DNA of 64,000 nt from Brugia malayi (Eukaryota > Nematoda > Chromadorea > Rhabditida > Onchocercidae), in NCBI RefSeq assembly GCF_000002995.4, contig NW_025062478.1:8284001-8348000 (forward strand), read 5' to 3'. The notes under the pieces were generated by a model, which was given only the letters and a program-made list of their open reading frames with translations, was not told the DNA's origin and ran no database searches. How positions within the stretch are numbered: position 1 is the first letter of the stretch; each line of letters opens with the position of its first letter. Made by a program: the position numbers and the translations under genes. Shown one piece after another: positions 1-12,300 of this stretch.

Positions 1-298
1 GATAATAGTGAATACAATTTTAACAGTGCTCGCAATTTGCTCGCTAATTGTTGCGGTGTCATTCTTATTGGAAAGGAGTGACTGGAGCCGTTATGAAAGT
101 TATCGGTTGATGGTCGGGACAGCTGTAAGTTTGTCCACTGGATTATTTATTGTACTCATAACTAGTTGTTTGTGAAGGATTGAGAAAATTTTAGGCCTCT
201 TGGATTTGCAGGTCTGCTTCCTAATACAATCAATTGTTTGCATAATGATGCTGTCTTGGGCATTTTATGGAAATCTCGTTATTGTTGAAAGCCGCTGA
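1..298 (+). CDS. Partial membrane protein, last two exons
   Basis: Two exons end a gene that begins left of the window. The first (2-124) is open in one frame and ends at a GTAAGT donor. The second (212-298) follows a TTTGCAG acceptor and ends in TGA. The join keeps phase 0 and gives about 70 residues. They form two hydrophobic spans (one starting IIVNTILTVLAICSLIVAVS, the other around CFLIQSIVCIMMLSWAFYG) separated by a charged stretch, LLERSDWSRYESYR, and a short tail ending VIVESR. This looks like the last two membrane segments of a multi-pass protein, possibly a tetraspan type, but I do not recognise the family. The gene converges on the aminopeptidase gene that ends near 629. Confidence 0.6.
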
Positions 299-628
299 AG
301 TATAATGGAAGATGGATACTAGATGTGCAATGATTATTCCTGTGCACGTGTTATCCACAGCTCATTCATGCGTTTTTTTTTCCTTTATTTTTGTCAAAAC
401 GAAAATGATATGAAAAGTTAAGCAACAAGGAAGTAGGAGCATTGATAGCGCTATATGTCCTCACATCTTGAACGATAAACTGATATGAGGAAAGATGTAC
501 CTGAAATCGATCTTCTAAAAAAATAATACTCATTTATTTATATTTATACTGGTTAAGATTTGATTAGACGATGATTAAACAAGGTTTTCTTCATTTTAAT
601 ATTTTGCAGTTCATAGCATTTCACGATT
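299..628. other. Convergent intergenic stretch
   Basis: AT-rich DNA between two 3' ends. The only element I can point to is a minus-strand AATAAA (538-533), a plausible poly(A) signal for the aminopeptidase gene. Confidence 0.4.
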
Positions 629-3600
629 CTAAGTTTCTTCCAAGAAAAATATAAAATCTTTCAAGAAAAGTATAAAAGTGGAAATGAAATGAAAACATTT
701 ATATTTTTTCAAAATGATATAGAAAACTAACGTTGCAACCAGCGCCAGTAATGGATTGGGATAACTCACTTTAGGATGTGATCCCATACAAGCACCCATA
801 TCAATGTGTGTATATCTACAAACATACAATTATAAGTGTTATCTAAGGTTACTACAAGTACTACAAGCCCTGAAGTATTACATTTCATTAATGATTACAC
901 TGCTGCTTTACTCATACCTTTCTTCTAAAATTGAACATGTAAGGAAGTATGGAAAGCTAGTTTAATAATCAAACTTCTTAAAAGAAAGAAAATATTACGC
1001 AATAGGAGTCACTGAGTCACATCCATGTTCATCCAGTCTTGAACCTTTTAAAAGAAATGCAGCTGGCCCTTGATGACCACGTAGTGTTCTCACTGATGGT
1101 AATGTGTTTGATTGTCGTATGTCTGCTGCCTCACTTTCAGCTTCGTGAAAATCAAAGTCCTGGAAGCAGAAATCCCCCATGCATCTCTTATTTTTATACT
1201 TTAATTTGTCGATATCACCGTTTTAAAGCGTGCTAAATTGGAAGAACAAAACTTTAGTATTCTGAAGGAAAATCCAAAACTAAACATGGAAGACTGGAAG
1301 ATCAGTTTTTCGTTCGTAACTGCACAGCTTTAATTGAAAATTCTGTTTTAAATCCTAAAAATTCCACCTCCCAGTGTAACCGCGATACTTCAACGGGTTG
1401 TCCAAATACATCACCCCAGTCACGAATTGTTTCAGCGGTATGATCTACACGTGCCGGACCATTATCTATTGCCGCTGCCATGTAGCCGTAGCTCAGTATG
1501 CAATGACCAGTCAGTGTAGCCAATGTGAACAATCGTGGCTTCTTCTCTAATTTGGCCTATAATTAAAAGTTTGAAATGAGTGAAATTTTCTTTAAAGGAT
1601 GGAATTTCAAACTCTAACACAGGCCGAACGAGTTCCAAATACATGAAACTATTAACTTGACTAGTATGCAGCAAGAAAAGGAGTTGAGTAAAAGGAATGT
1701 ACATAATAATTTCGTGTGCTTAAATCCAATGATGTTATGATTTAATATCTTACCAACTCAACCATGTTTGTCAGAGGATCAAGCATCGTAATACGACCTT
1801 CCGCGTCAGTGTTATATATTGCAATACGTTTACCACTACGTGAACGAATTATTTCATCACATGTATAAGAGCTCGAACCAATACTGTTTCGGACCATGCA
1901 CATGTAGCCACAAAACTGTAAATTTAGTTTTACTGAAATATTGGCATTGGTTTACAAAACAGTACATCTCAAGATATTTCTCCATTTACCTGACTCAAAA
2001 CTATCAAATGAATTAACCTTAACATGCTTTGGCTTCAAAATTTCCAAAGCTTTGAAAATACCAGCAACAACTGCAGCACCATATTTGTCGCGACACATCC
2101 CAAACATGTTTCCACCCGTTTTCAAATCAGCGCCACCAGTATCTATTGTAACACCTTAAAAAACTCATGACTCATCAATCATTTATTTATCTAAAGTCTC
2201 AAAACTAACCCTTGCCCACAAGCATGATCGTCTCGTTACAAGAACCTTCTGGATTGTACTCAAGCCATATTAGACGTGCCTGATGATCTTTGACATTATT
2301 TGCTGCACGATTTACAGCTGCCATAAGTGGAAATTCGCGTTCAATTTCCTAAAAGTTTAAACTTATGAATTCAAAAACTAATTAACAAAAATCGAGGCAT
2401 ATTGACTTATTAATACAAACGAGTTCAATCAACTATGTTAAAATTCCAAGCCTTTACCGTCTTTATATTAAACGAAAATCATTTCTCAGCATTCTCAGTA
2501 TTACAATTATTCAAACTTACAGTGACATCAGATATTATACGAATGCTGATGTTTGTTCCATTAAATGCATTAGTAACATACTCTGCGACGTAAGGTGGTG
2601 ACATCCTTTGAGGATCAGAATCGCCAATATCGCGACAAACCGTAAATGATGCATCAAGTGCTTTTACTAATTTCATTAGCGTCTAAAAATTCGTATAAAA
2701 ACTCTAAAACCTTTACATCCGCAGTAAAGAATGGTTAAGGCAATATAATCAAAATGACTCATGAAAATGGCTTTAAGGTGGCTGAATAGAATTTATCTAA
2801 TTGCTTTTGCAAATACTTCTTCGAAATACATAACAAAAATTTCACACTCACTTCCTCAACTATTTAAAAAAAACCTAGAACTTAACTCCTGATCATAATC
2901 GAGCGCACAGAAACCGACAACGCTGACTTTGGTTTTTTTCTCTTCTCGTACATTCAGTGGTATATAGAGTTCATGCATTATGCCAAGAGCTGATACTAAC
3001 TCTGCCTGTGGGTATTTCTTATGTGGTAAAGTTAAAATTAACGGTGCTTTCATGCCAGTTTTCAAAGCTCTGCAACAGCAATCATTGGTGCAATATATTT
3101 TATTTCTTTATACCATTTCGATATAAGAAAGGAATTGTGAAGAAGTTCTGGTTCAAATAAATTTTAATTTTAATTTTCCATTAAACTTCCCTTCCATTTA
3201 ATGACTCTTTTTCCCCCTAGTTTAACCAGGAATAATAAAATTTGTTCATTTTCATAATTAAACGGAATATGTTTACTTACAATTTCATACCGTTTCGAGC
3301 AGCTATACCGAAACGGCGCACGTCATCGTGATCGCGATTAACTGGTCCTGTTCCTGCAAAAATCAGCTTCCTAGACGGAACAACATTTCTATCGACTGCA
3401 ATCAGTGTAGTAGTATTTTCGATATCTTTATGGATCTGAAAGAATTTAGACATTAAATGTATTGATTTAGAAAATTCCAGCATAACACATTTCAAGAATA
3501 TTGTGAGCCATCGATGGGAACTTTTTGTATTTTTAGAAAACTGTAATTATAAATAATTGAACTAGATAAATTACATTAAACTAGATAAAATATTTCTAAA

Positions 3601-4200
3601 ATCAATTTAAACAGAATGGTATTCAGGAAACAATGTTTCAATATAACCTCAGAGTAAGCAGTAATGCTTGGTAACAGTGGTTTCAGGATTTCGTATTTTG
3701 CAGTTTCCGAAAGCGAATGAGAAACATAAACAATTCCATCATAAACATTATCGGTTATTGATTTAGCAGCCAATATCTGTGCGGATAAATAACTGAAAAT
3801 TAGAAAAAGATTTGACATCATTTATTTCATGTAATCAATTCTCAACCACTTACATGAATTTATTAAAGCTTTTTTTCTAAGAAACCAGGCCTACTTCTCT
3901 TACGCCCTTTTTTATTTAAAACCTCTCATTTCCAGATCTTTCAGCATACCCAGTCCTTTGTAATGCTCACAGAATTATCGACTCATTTCCGGTCTCAGAA
4001 AAAACTAATGGAAATTTAACTGATGCAAACATAAGCTAATGTTATTAACCTGAACTCCACATTTTATGAATCTAAAGAAATATTTCCCAGAATAACCAAC
4101 TTCAAAATTTTCATGTGACTTTTCAAACAAACAGAGAGTCAATATCAAACAAATAAAGAAATAAATTATCATACCTTTCGATGGATGACATTTTACTCAT
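629..4200 (-). CDS. lap-2: M17 leucine aminopeptidase, W07G4.4/LAP-2 type
   Basis: Cytosolic metallo-aminopeptidase that removes N-terminal residues from peptides. Exons in transcript order: 4200/4191-4175, 3792-3648, 3435-3281, 3069-2887, 2682-2521, 2348-2210, 2154-2018, 1915-1754, 1556-1368, 1159-999 and 815-?. The M17 catalytic blocks are visible: GKGVTIDTGG (first metal-binding region, across exons 6/7), KTGGNMFGMCRDKYGAA (exon 7) and the signature NTDAEGRI (exon 8). The N-terminal text DNVYDGIVYV and GTGPVNRDHDDVRRF resemble the C. elegans W07G4.4 product as I remember it. Two points are unresolved. Exon 4 can only end in phase 1 or 2, while exon 5 begins in phase 0 at its best acceptor. 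The last exon either reads through to a stop at 629 or splices once more after LLALVA. Two Met codons, three codons apart, compete as start. The protein is about 510 residues. Confidence 0.85.
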
Positions 4201-4503
4201 AAAATAGCAATAATAACGGAAGGTAACGTAATGTGAAGACTGATTTATCGTCACTTTATAAATGCTTTGCAGTGTATGATAATAGGGCGGAACTAACTCT
4301 AGACCAAATATGACACTTGAAAATTGTTTGGAGTGAGTGGGCGTATGATAAATAATAGATTGTTGAGTAACTCGAGTGGGGATAATTGTTGCCCATTGCA
4401 AACAGCAGTAAATGAGTAAATAGACAGCTGAGTACAAAGTACAATGGGAAGACCAATCAGGAGAGCTACAACCTGTCTAGACTGATTGCAAAATCGGTGC
4501 TAT
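4201..4503. other. Upstream region of the aminopeptidase gene
   Basis: Unique AT-rich DNA between the aminopeptidase start and the 92-bp array. No trans-splice acceptor lies immediately before the start codon; a weak AAATCAG lies about 45 bases upstream. Presumed promoter or 5' UTR, by position only. Confidence 0.3.
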
Positions 4504-5057
4504 GTAATATTTCAACTCAGCTCCTGTCATCTATATAATTCGTCATCATCAGCTGACACCCATTATCATTACTAATTCATACCATCGAATTCCTTGTAAT
4601 ATTTCAACTCAGCTCCTGTCATCTATATAATTCGTCATCATCAGCTGACACCCATTATCATTACTAATTCATACCATCGAATTCCTTGTAATATTTCAAC
4701 TCAGCTCCTGTCATCTATATAATTCGTCATCATCAGCTGACACCCATTATCATTACTAATTCATACCATCGAATTCCTTGTAATATTTCAACTCAGCTCC
4801 TGTCATCTATATAATTCGTCATCATCAGCTGACACCCATTATCATTACTAATTCATACCATCGAATTCCTTGTAATATTTCAACTCAGCTCCTGTCATCT
4901 ATATAATTCGTCATCATCAGCTGACACCCATTATCATTACTAATTCATACCATCGAATTCCTTGTAATATTTCAACTCAGCTCCTGTCATCTATATAATT
5001 CGTCATCATCAGCTGACACCCCATTATCATCACTAATTCATACCATCGAATTCTTTG
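4504..5057. repeat. 92-bp minisatellite, six tandem copies
   Basis: The phrase GTAATATTTCAACTCAGCTC recurs at 4504, 4596, 4688, 4780, 4872 and 4964, an exact 92-base period. The first five units read as identical or nearly so. The last has an extra C (gacacccc), a T-to-C change (ttatcatcac) and a diverged end (gaattctttg). Each unit holds one CAGCTG E-box inside the palindrome TCAGCTGA, and one EcoRI-type GAATTC. The array lies about 300 bases upstream of the aminopeptidase start. Its homogeneity implies recent expansion or ongoing homogenisation. No open frame of interest runs through it. Confidence 0.97.
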
Positions 5058-6338
5058 TCTAGTCTTTTCTAGCGCTCGCTGGTATCAGCCAAAATCACTT
5101 CCATCCCAGAAATAAAGTACATCAATCATTTTACTATTATATTCCATCCATAAGATATCAAATTCTTAGCTCAAAGGTATACAGTAAAATAATTCTTAAG
5201 TTTGCTGATCGGCTTATCTAAATGGAAATTGATTGCAGCTTATCGAAATGAAGGAGAGACTTTGAATTATAACATTCATCAATACGCAATACTCGATGCA
5301 AAACCAAATCTTTACTGCTTGTATAAAGCAAAAATTTTCAGAAATAACGAAACTGTAACTGAATAAACATACATTTGTATTTGGGACAACATCTATAATT
5401 ACGTCTGTAATTACCTTCACGGAAATACACGAAAATGTGAAGATGTGAAGACATGAAAAAAACACATTTCAGCAACGAACAAGCATTCAGAAGAAAGTAA
5501 AGTTAAATGAAGTTTAACTTGACACGTCACTTTGCGAAGAAAATGGAACAGGGAGCAGTATCGTATGTGAAAATTGAATGACACGTGATTCGCATTCCAA
5601 AATGTTTATTTGAAATTGGAAATGGAAAGCAAAATAAAAAAAAAAAAAGTGACGAACAGACAAAGCACGAAGTCATCTTATTTATTTCATAAAAGAAACG
5701 ATATAAAATATTTGCTTGAGTGAGAATTAGAGAAAAACGATTAGCCAAACCATCATTTCAAGTACCGCTTCAAAAAATAAAGTCAGATTTACTAGTTCAA
5801 TTCATAAAAGAAGCATAACCTAAGAACCACTATTTCAGAAGAGTGAAAATTTACCAAAATATCGGTAATATTGAAATCTTTACATCAAGTTGCGTAAAAT
5901 GTTATAAATCAAAGCTGTGAATGATAATCGAACATCTGTGAAACACATATAACCGTTCAAGTAGTGACTAATTGATTTCTAAGCAATTTGCAAAAAGGAG
6001 AAAACCAGGAACATTTCACTAAAATTTTTAAAGCATTCTAAATTTACTGATAGCCCAAGCGAATTTTTACATAGAAAATCTTCATTCTTTCGTTCATCAT
6101 CGAAGATGGACGTCCAAAACCACTGCATTTCAAATGAGGTTATGCATGCAAAGACAAAACTTTTACAATGAAAAGTATTCAGTTGAAATTAGAAAAACTG
6201 TAAGCTAATCATATCATCGAGCTAAGTGGAGAAGACATTTTTTGAAACCCACAAAACCATTTGACCTGATCAAATTAACTCGAAATGTAAGCTTCTATAC
6301 TCTTCACATTTCGATGAAAATTCCAAGAATAGCATTTT
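5058..6338. other. Intergenic stretch without recognised genes
   Basis: AT-rich DNA from the 92-bp array to the uba-1 stop codon. The only open frames are short (up to about 83 codons), hydrophobic, lack good splice sites and match nothing I know. The part next to 6338 is presumably the uba-1 3' UTR. Confidence 0.4.
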
Positions 6339-9300
6339 TTATCTGAGATTGAATTTGATATATGGAATTTCCACATCTTCATCATCCTTGTTATTGGCTA
6401 TTACTTCAAGAACAATCGACTGCACATAGTCTGGAATCTTCTTCCTCGTCACTTCTTCCACAATGTCTTTCATGCTAAAAATTAAAAATTACGAATTATT
6501 TGTCCCTTATCTTGTTACTTCCCACTATCACAATAAAAATAAAAAAGTGAAAGCAAATAATTTGTAATCCAACCCATAAAGTAAATAATTTTTCAAATAA
6601 AAATGAGCTCCAAAACTCACTCTTGCTCCAAGCGTTCCATTCTTTTATCACTACTTAAAAAAAAGCTATAGATGAGTGATACCCCACATGACATCATTGT
6701 TACATCCAGTCCAGTTTCTTCCTGCAAATTTAAAAATTAAGATACAAAACAACAAGTAACAATGCCGTATTCCTGCACAACTGCTCCGAAATTTGTTAAA
6801 TGAAAACCAAAAATTTGAGAAAACTGGATTTTCAAGAGGTCGACAAGCATGACTTATAGAACTTACCTAAAACAAAGTAACAAGAAAAAATTCTAAATGC
6901 TTCGTTCATAAAACTCAGTTTCAGGTCAGTAAAAGTTGAATGCTTTGTTCATAAAACTCAGTTTCATAAGTATAAGTTAAAAATAGTCAATCTAAAAACT
7001 CTTTATTGGTTCTTCATCAGAACATTTCAGAAAAAAATAAAATGAATGAAATGCGTGATTTACCTTGATCCACTGAATTAATTCCTTCATTTTCTTCGGT
7101 CCCTGTATCTCGAATCGATCCCAGAGCGTAAAATACCCATCCGCACACTGCAAGACCGGAAAGATAATTTATGAAGAGGTGAAAAAGCTAATTTTATGTC
7201 TGAAACAAAAGTGTGGAAGAAAAACAAATACAAAACCTTGAATCCAACCTTCTTCTTTGGCGCTGCAATTGGTTCCGAAAATCCGAAAAATGGCAACGCT
7301 AAATTCAAAAATCCATTCTTGAAAACTTTCAGTGGGACGTTCGGTGGTTGATGTCCATCACCAATCATTTTATATAATTCAATGCAAACTAATCCGGCAA
7401 CAGCAGCTGTTGTCGTCGCTAAAGCTGGAATAATGCGTCCAGCAATCTGCTTCGTCTGAATTAATTTCATTTTCAGTTGGCAATTCACTTATTAAGCAAG
7501 TGAAATTGACTTAGATGTGAAATTCTTTTCTTTGAACCCTTACTTTCATAACATCTGCTGGTGTGATTTGGTAATTATCAGCGCGTAAATTTGAAGCAGC
7601 AGTGATAAATTCCATGTGATGGTTAGTGTCATCATCTTTCTCAAAGTCGATCGGAATCAATGACTTTGTTGTTTTTTTGTTCAATTTCGCCAGATTCATC
7701 ATAACTGACTGCAGTTTCTCGTCGACGTCATCTAAAATATAAGTCTTACTAACGAAAGCTAGCAGTTAATAATAAAAGGAAATTAGTTTTCTGAAAACTT
7801 ATTTGCTCGGTGAAGAGCAAACCACATTTACCATCAGCTGTTGCTTTTTCTTCTTGTTTTGCTTCGGCTTCAGTAACAGCTATCTTTACATCTGATTTCG
7901 GCATGAACGGTGGTGGGTGGATCTGAAAATATAATAGAACTCGATGAAGACGCAAAAAATATTAGAAAAAACTCGCAAGTTTTTATGTGCATTTTAAAGT
8001 TACTTCATTCAAGACAGCCAAGAACTTTTTCTTGTCAATTATTGGTGTAATGCCGTACTGATGTGCTCGAAGAATCGATGCAGCCCAAACAAAATTGAAG
8101 TGTTCCGGCTAGAATATGGAGTTATATGGCAATTTAAGATTTAAAAAAATATTGTAACATCATTTAAAAGTATCAAACAAAAAAAAAAAAAAAAAAAAAA
8201 CATATAAGCTAAAAAAAAGCTATAGCTCTTCATAACAAATATGACTCGTCAACGTGTCAAGAATTTTATTCTATTACTGTAAAATACGGCATATAAATTT
8301 TTACCTCATCCGGATTGAAATCCAAAACATGTGGACAACGTTTACTACCTGACCAGAATTTAATCCCCTGTTCAGTCACCTGATCAGGCGGAAACATATG
8401 CAATAACTGTGCAATCATGTTGTGAAAATATTCCTAAAATTCATAATAGCGCTTTAAAATGTGATATCAGTTTTTCGCCTCAATTAATTTAAAATCTACA
8501 AACTTGGAAATTCATCCGAGCCCACTTTATGCAATCTTCCGGGCTGTGTGGTCTTTCGCGGATCAGAGCTTCTTCTACTTTGGACAACATGTGCAACTGC
8601 AAATTAAGTAATATGAAAACTCACAAAGCAAAAAATTTTTTAACAATTTTTAGTAATTCCGTAACCAGTTTCTCATAAATTTCGGACATCTCGCACAGGG
8701 ACCTCTATCAAAACATCACTTCATTTCGTAAATGAATGAAATGCATAAATATAACTAACTCGTTGAGCTGTGTTCATTTGATCAACCCGCTGCAAGAAAC
8801 CGCGTTCATCAGATATGAACTGATTTGCTGTTTCTGCTGGAGTTGTGAATAAACCTTCAAATAAATCGCGTGCCCACTGTATGGTATGCTGAATTTCATT
8901 GGGGAAATTTTTTAATGTGCAAATTGGAATATCTTTTTCCGGCGGATCGACTGATGAACTAAAAAGTGAAATAAATTACAAATAAGAAAGTAAGAAAGTG
9001 AACGAAACATAATATTTTTATAAAAAAAATTTTGCGATCATCACTGTTCCAAAAATATTTCGATGTCTTAATATAATTTTATCCAAATATGTTATATTTG
9101 CATTTATATTTCAGTACTTTAATTCTTGAGATTTCAAAAAAAACTAATAAAATAAGTTTAAAAAATGGTTCCTTAAAAATGTTACCCATAAGATTCAGTA
9201 AGATGGGGATAAACCACTTGCGTATTACCCTTCGTACCCATTGTTCCCGAATCAAGCAACGGTAAACGATAGTAAATACAGCGACGATCCATATATCGCC

Positions 9301-12300
9301 CTAGAATCAAAAAACAAATTTTCGGAGTTGATGAAATTTCAAATCAGTTAGAATTACAAGAAAAAAGATCTATATCTGCAAAAAAAACTATGTTTAGAAA
9401 TCAAACTGTACATGACAATTTCAGAATGTTCCTGCACCAATGATGTATGACTATCCATGAAATTACTGCACAGAAAAGTAAAGTATAACAAACGTGCATC
9501 AACATTGTCGAGTGCATTCAGCACACCGTTGAGATCGTTGAAAAAATCATCAGTGAAAATACTCTCCGTCTCCGCACCAACACGTTCCGAAAGAGCATCA
9601 ATTTTAATGTTAAGGTTGAAATCTTTTACTGCCTTGACAGCCACCTCAGATTTTTTATTCTAAAAAACTTCGCTTTTAACTAAATGAACAAAATTCTCAA
9701 TCTAAAGTCCGAATGCTCAAATTAGACAGATATAAGTGGTCTAGGTAAACGTTACATATCCATGAAAACTTACGCCAACATCATTTCTCCTGAACAGAAA
9801 TTGTCGATTAAGATTACTTATTTCAATCTGATCCATGTCTGTTATTTTTAATTTGCCGTCAGGTCCACATGCTACACCCATCATGGCCAAATTTTTCAAT
9901 AATTCACACCCAATTGCACCTTTAATGGACAAGAACAAAGACCTGTATTCAATTTACAAAAAAACAAGGCATAAAGCAAGAATTGTTGACGGAATAATCC
10001 ATACCTGCGCCAACAATAAAATATTTTTGTTTTAGAAGTGCTTCCTGATAAGCTCGTCCAAAAACAGCAACCTGACCATCATAGCGACAGTTTTTCTGCA
10101 AATAAGTAGATAAAGAGATCACACTTTTACTGTTTTTGATAGATGCCCAGACCCACCGTTTATCTCCATATTGATTCACTCCATGTCAACTTGATTTCAA
10201 TCCCGAAATTAATTCTAATAAATCGCAAATTAAAAACTTTAAATATCTGTTGAAGTCCATTACGTTTTACGTTGAAAAATGAAAAGACTACCATTTCACA
10301 ATCATTAGCCGTCAGATTGTTATTGTCGAAAGGTGACCAATCGCCCGGCAATGCTTCTATACAGTCAATGTAAAGAAACTGTTTCAGCGGAGTCATATGA
10401 TGCATAACAGCTTTCATTGCTTCCTGCGCAGCGATACCACCAACAATCGATGCAATAGGTGCAAGATTACCGCAAGCCTTAAAAATCGGTCAACTGTAAT
10501 TTTTTTTTTTCAGTAGTATTGCAATCCCAAAAAAAATTTTTTTTTAAAAAAAGAACAAAATTTTTCTTCCATATATTAGAAAAAAAGCCAAAAAACAAAC
10601 AAAAAAAACACTGAAGCATGTTACGTACAAGCTCAGTGTTTCATAAATTTATACAGGATTTATTCAACGAGATTAAATTTTTTCTATGCATTTCCAAAGA
10701 TCTGAAACATCGGTTTAGTAAATAAATAAGAAATTTATCAAAAATAACATGGAATCAACCTGATAACTGAAGATCCTTAGCAAATTTTCATCTAACTCGG
10801 CACCAGGTGGGAGTTCGACCTTGAGAAGTCCAACATCCTCATTGCTTCGTGGCATAGGACTTCGTTTATGCTAAATCTTAGTTGTATAGTTCAGTTAAGA
10901 AATAAAATTTTTTTCCCTCTTAAACTTATTTCTAAAATAAAAACTAAGAATAAACTCAAAACTTTTAATCAAAACAGATTTCATTTAACAGACTTTTTGA
11001 TACTAACCAATTGCATTGGCCAATAAATGCTTAAAATGAACCACAAACTTCATTTTGCAATTCCGAAAAAAAAAAAAAAAAAAAAAATAATACCTTAGCT
11101 TCAAAAGAGTGCAATGCTTGCCATAAAGCATGAAGTTGGGAGGGATTTTCGAATTTCGCGAAATCCCACATTAATATATCCGGTTCAATAAGTGACTCCT
11201 TTAGTGATTTATGCGAAATAATAGAAGGCACTTTAACCTGTGTAAAACGTCCACCTTCCACATAAGGCGAGAATTTGGCAACAACTTTTCCGATATTGAA
11301 CACATTTGGTTCTAAAGTTTCATTTACCAATAAGCACTTAGCACTTGTAAAATAACATAATTCTAACAAATAAAAACGTAAGGTTAGAATTTTAAATACT
11401 TTAAACTAATTCACTATTAGTTTTAATTTCCCTTTGTCATGTGAAAAATTTTAAGTAGGATTAATCTGCGATCAGCAAGTTCAGTCTAGCCTAGATATGC
11501 ACAGTTTTAAAATGATCTTCAAATAAAAACATAGAAACCAACTCTTAATGGTGATTTTGAGTGGTTCAATACCATTTAACTCAGTCATCCCTTTAACTTC
11601 TGAAAACGTTACGTAATCGCCATCTTCAAGACCATGCATCACATTATCTAACGTTGTTACATCGCCTGTCTCTGCATCTACGTGCTCAATCAGCAACTAA
11701 AACAAACAAATAAATTTATTAAAATGTGAAGATTTAAAATATACCCCAAAAATTCTCCAGAACTGAATGTCAAACTTACTTCTTTACATCGCTCTCCATT
11801 TAAATCATTTACTTTAAACTCTGCACCTACGTCAACGAATACAATACCAAACAGTCCTCGAGCGTCGGTAGCTATAAAATGACGATTGTGCTTGCGAGTC
11901 CAATCGTTCACTATCAGTTGCATGGAGAGAGGAGCATCAGTAAGCACTGTTAACTGAAATAAAATATGAAGTAAACAGATAGAAATAAGAAATAAAAAAG
12001 AGTTTTTCTAAAAAAAAAAAAATAACAGATGAAAAGTCTGACAAGCAGAAAAATTCAATTTTATTGATTAACTAAAGCTTCAAGAAACATTCGAAAGTTT
12101 GCATATCACACTAAAAAAGATGATATCCAAATACAGTGATGCATCTAATTGGAAAATAAAAAGAGAAACATGACGTACGTCAAACTGTTTTACAAAATTT
12201 TCATTCAGTGGATCCATTGATAAATGACAAGTAACACTGTCATTCAGTTCGGCCAAGTGTTCAAAACTTGCTTCCGCTCGATTTCGTCCAATATCTGATT

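Noticed and set aside
4123..4456. Two long minus-strand frames around the aminopeptidase start
   Set aside because: They run through the first intron and upstream DNA. Only the short MSSIE.. piece joins in phase to exon 2.
10500..10560. A/T homopolymer tracts (also 37110-37135, 37745-37772, 50213-50320)
   Set aside because: Simple T-run/A-run sequences are common in AT-rich introns. No element boundaries or target-site duplications are visible.
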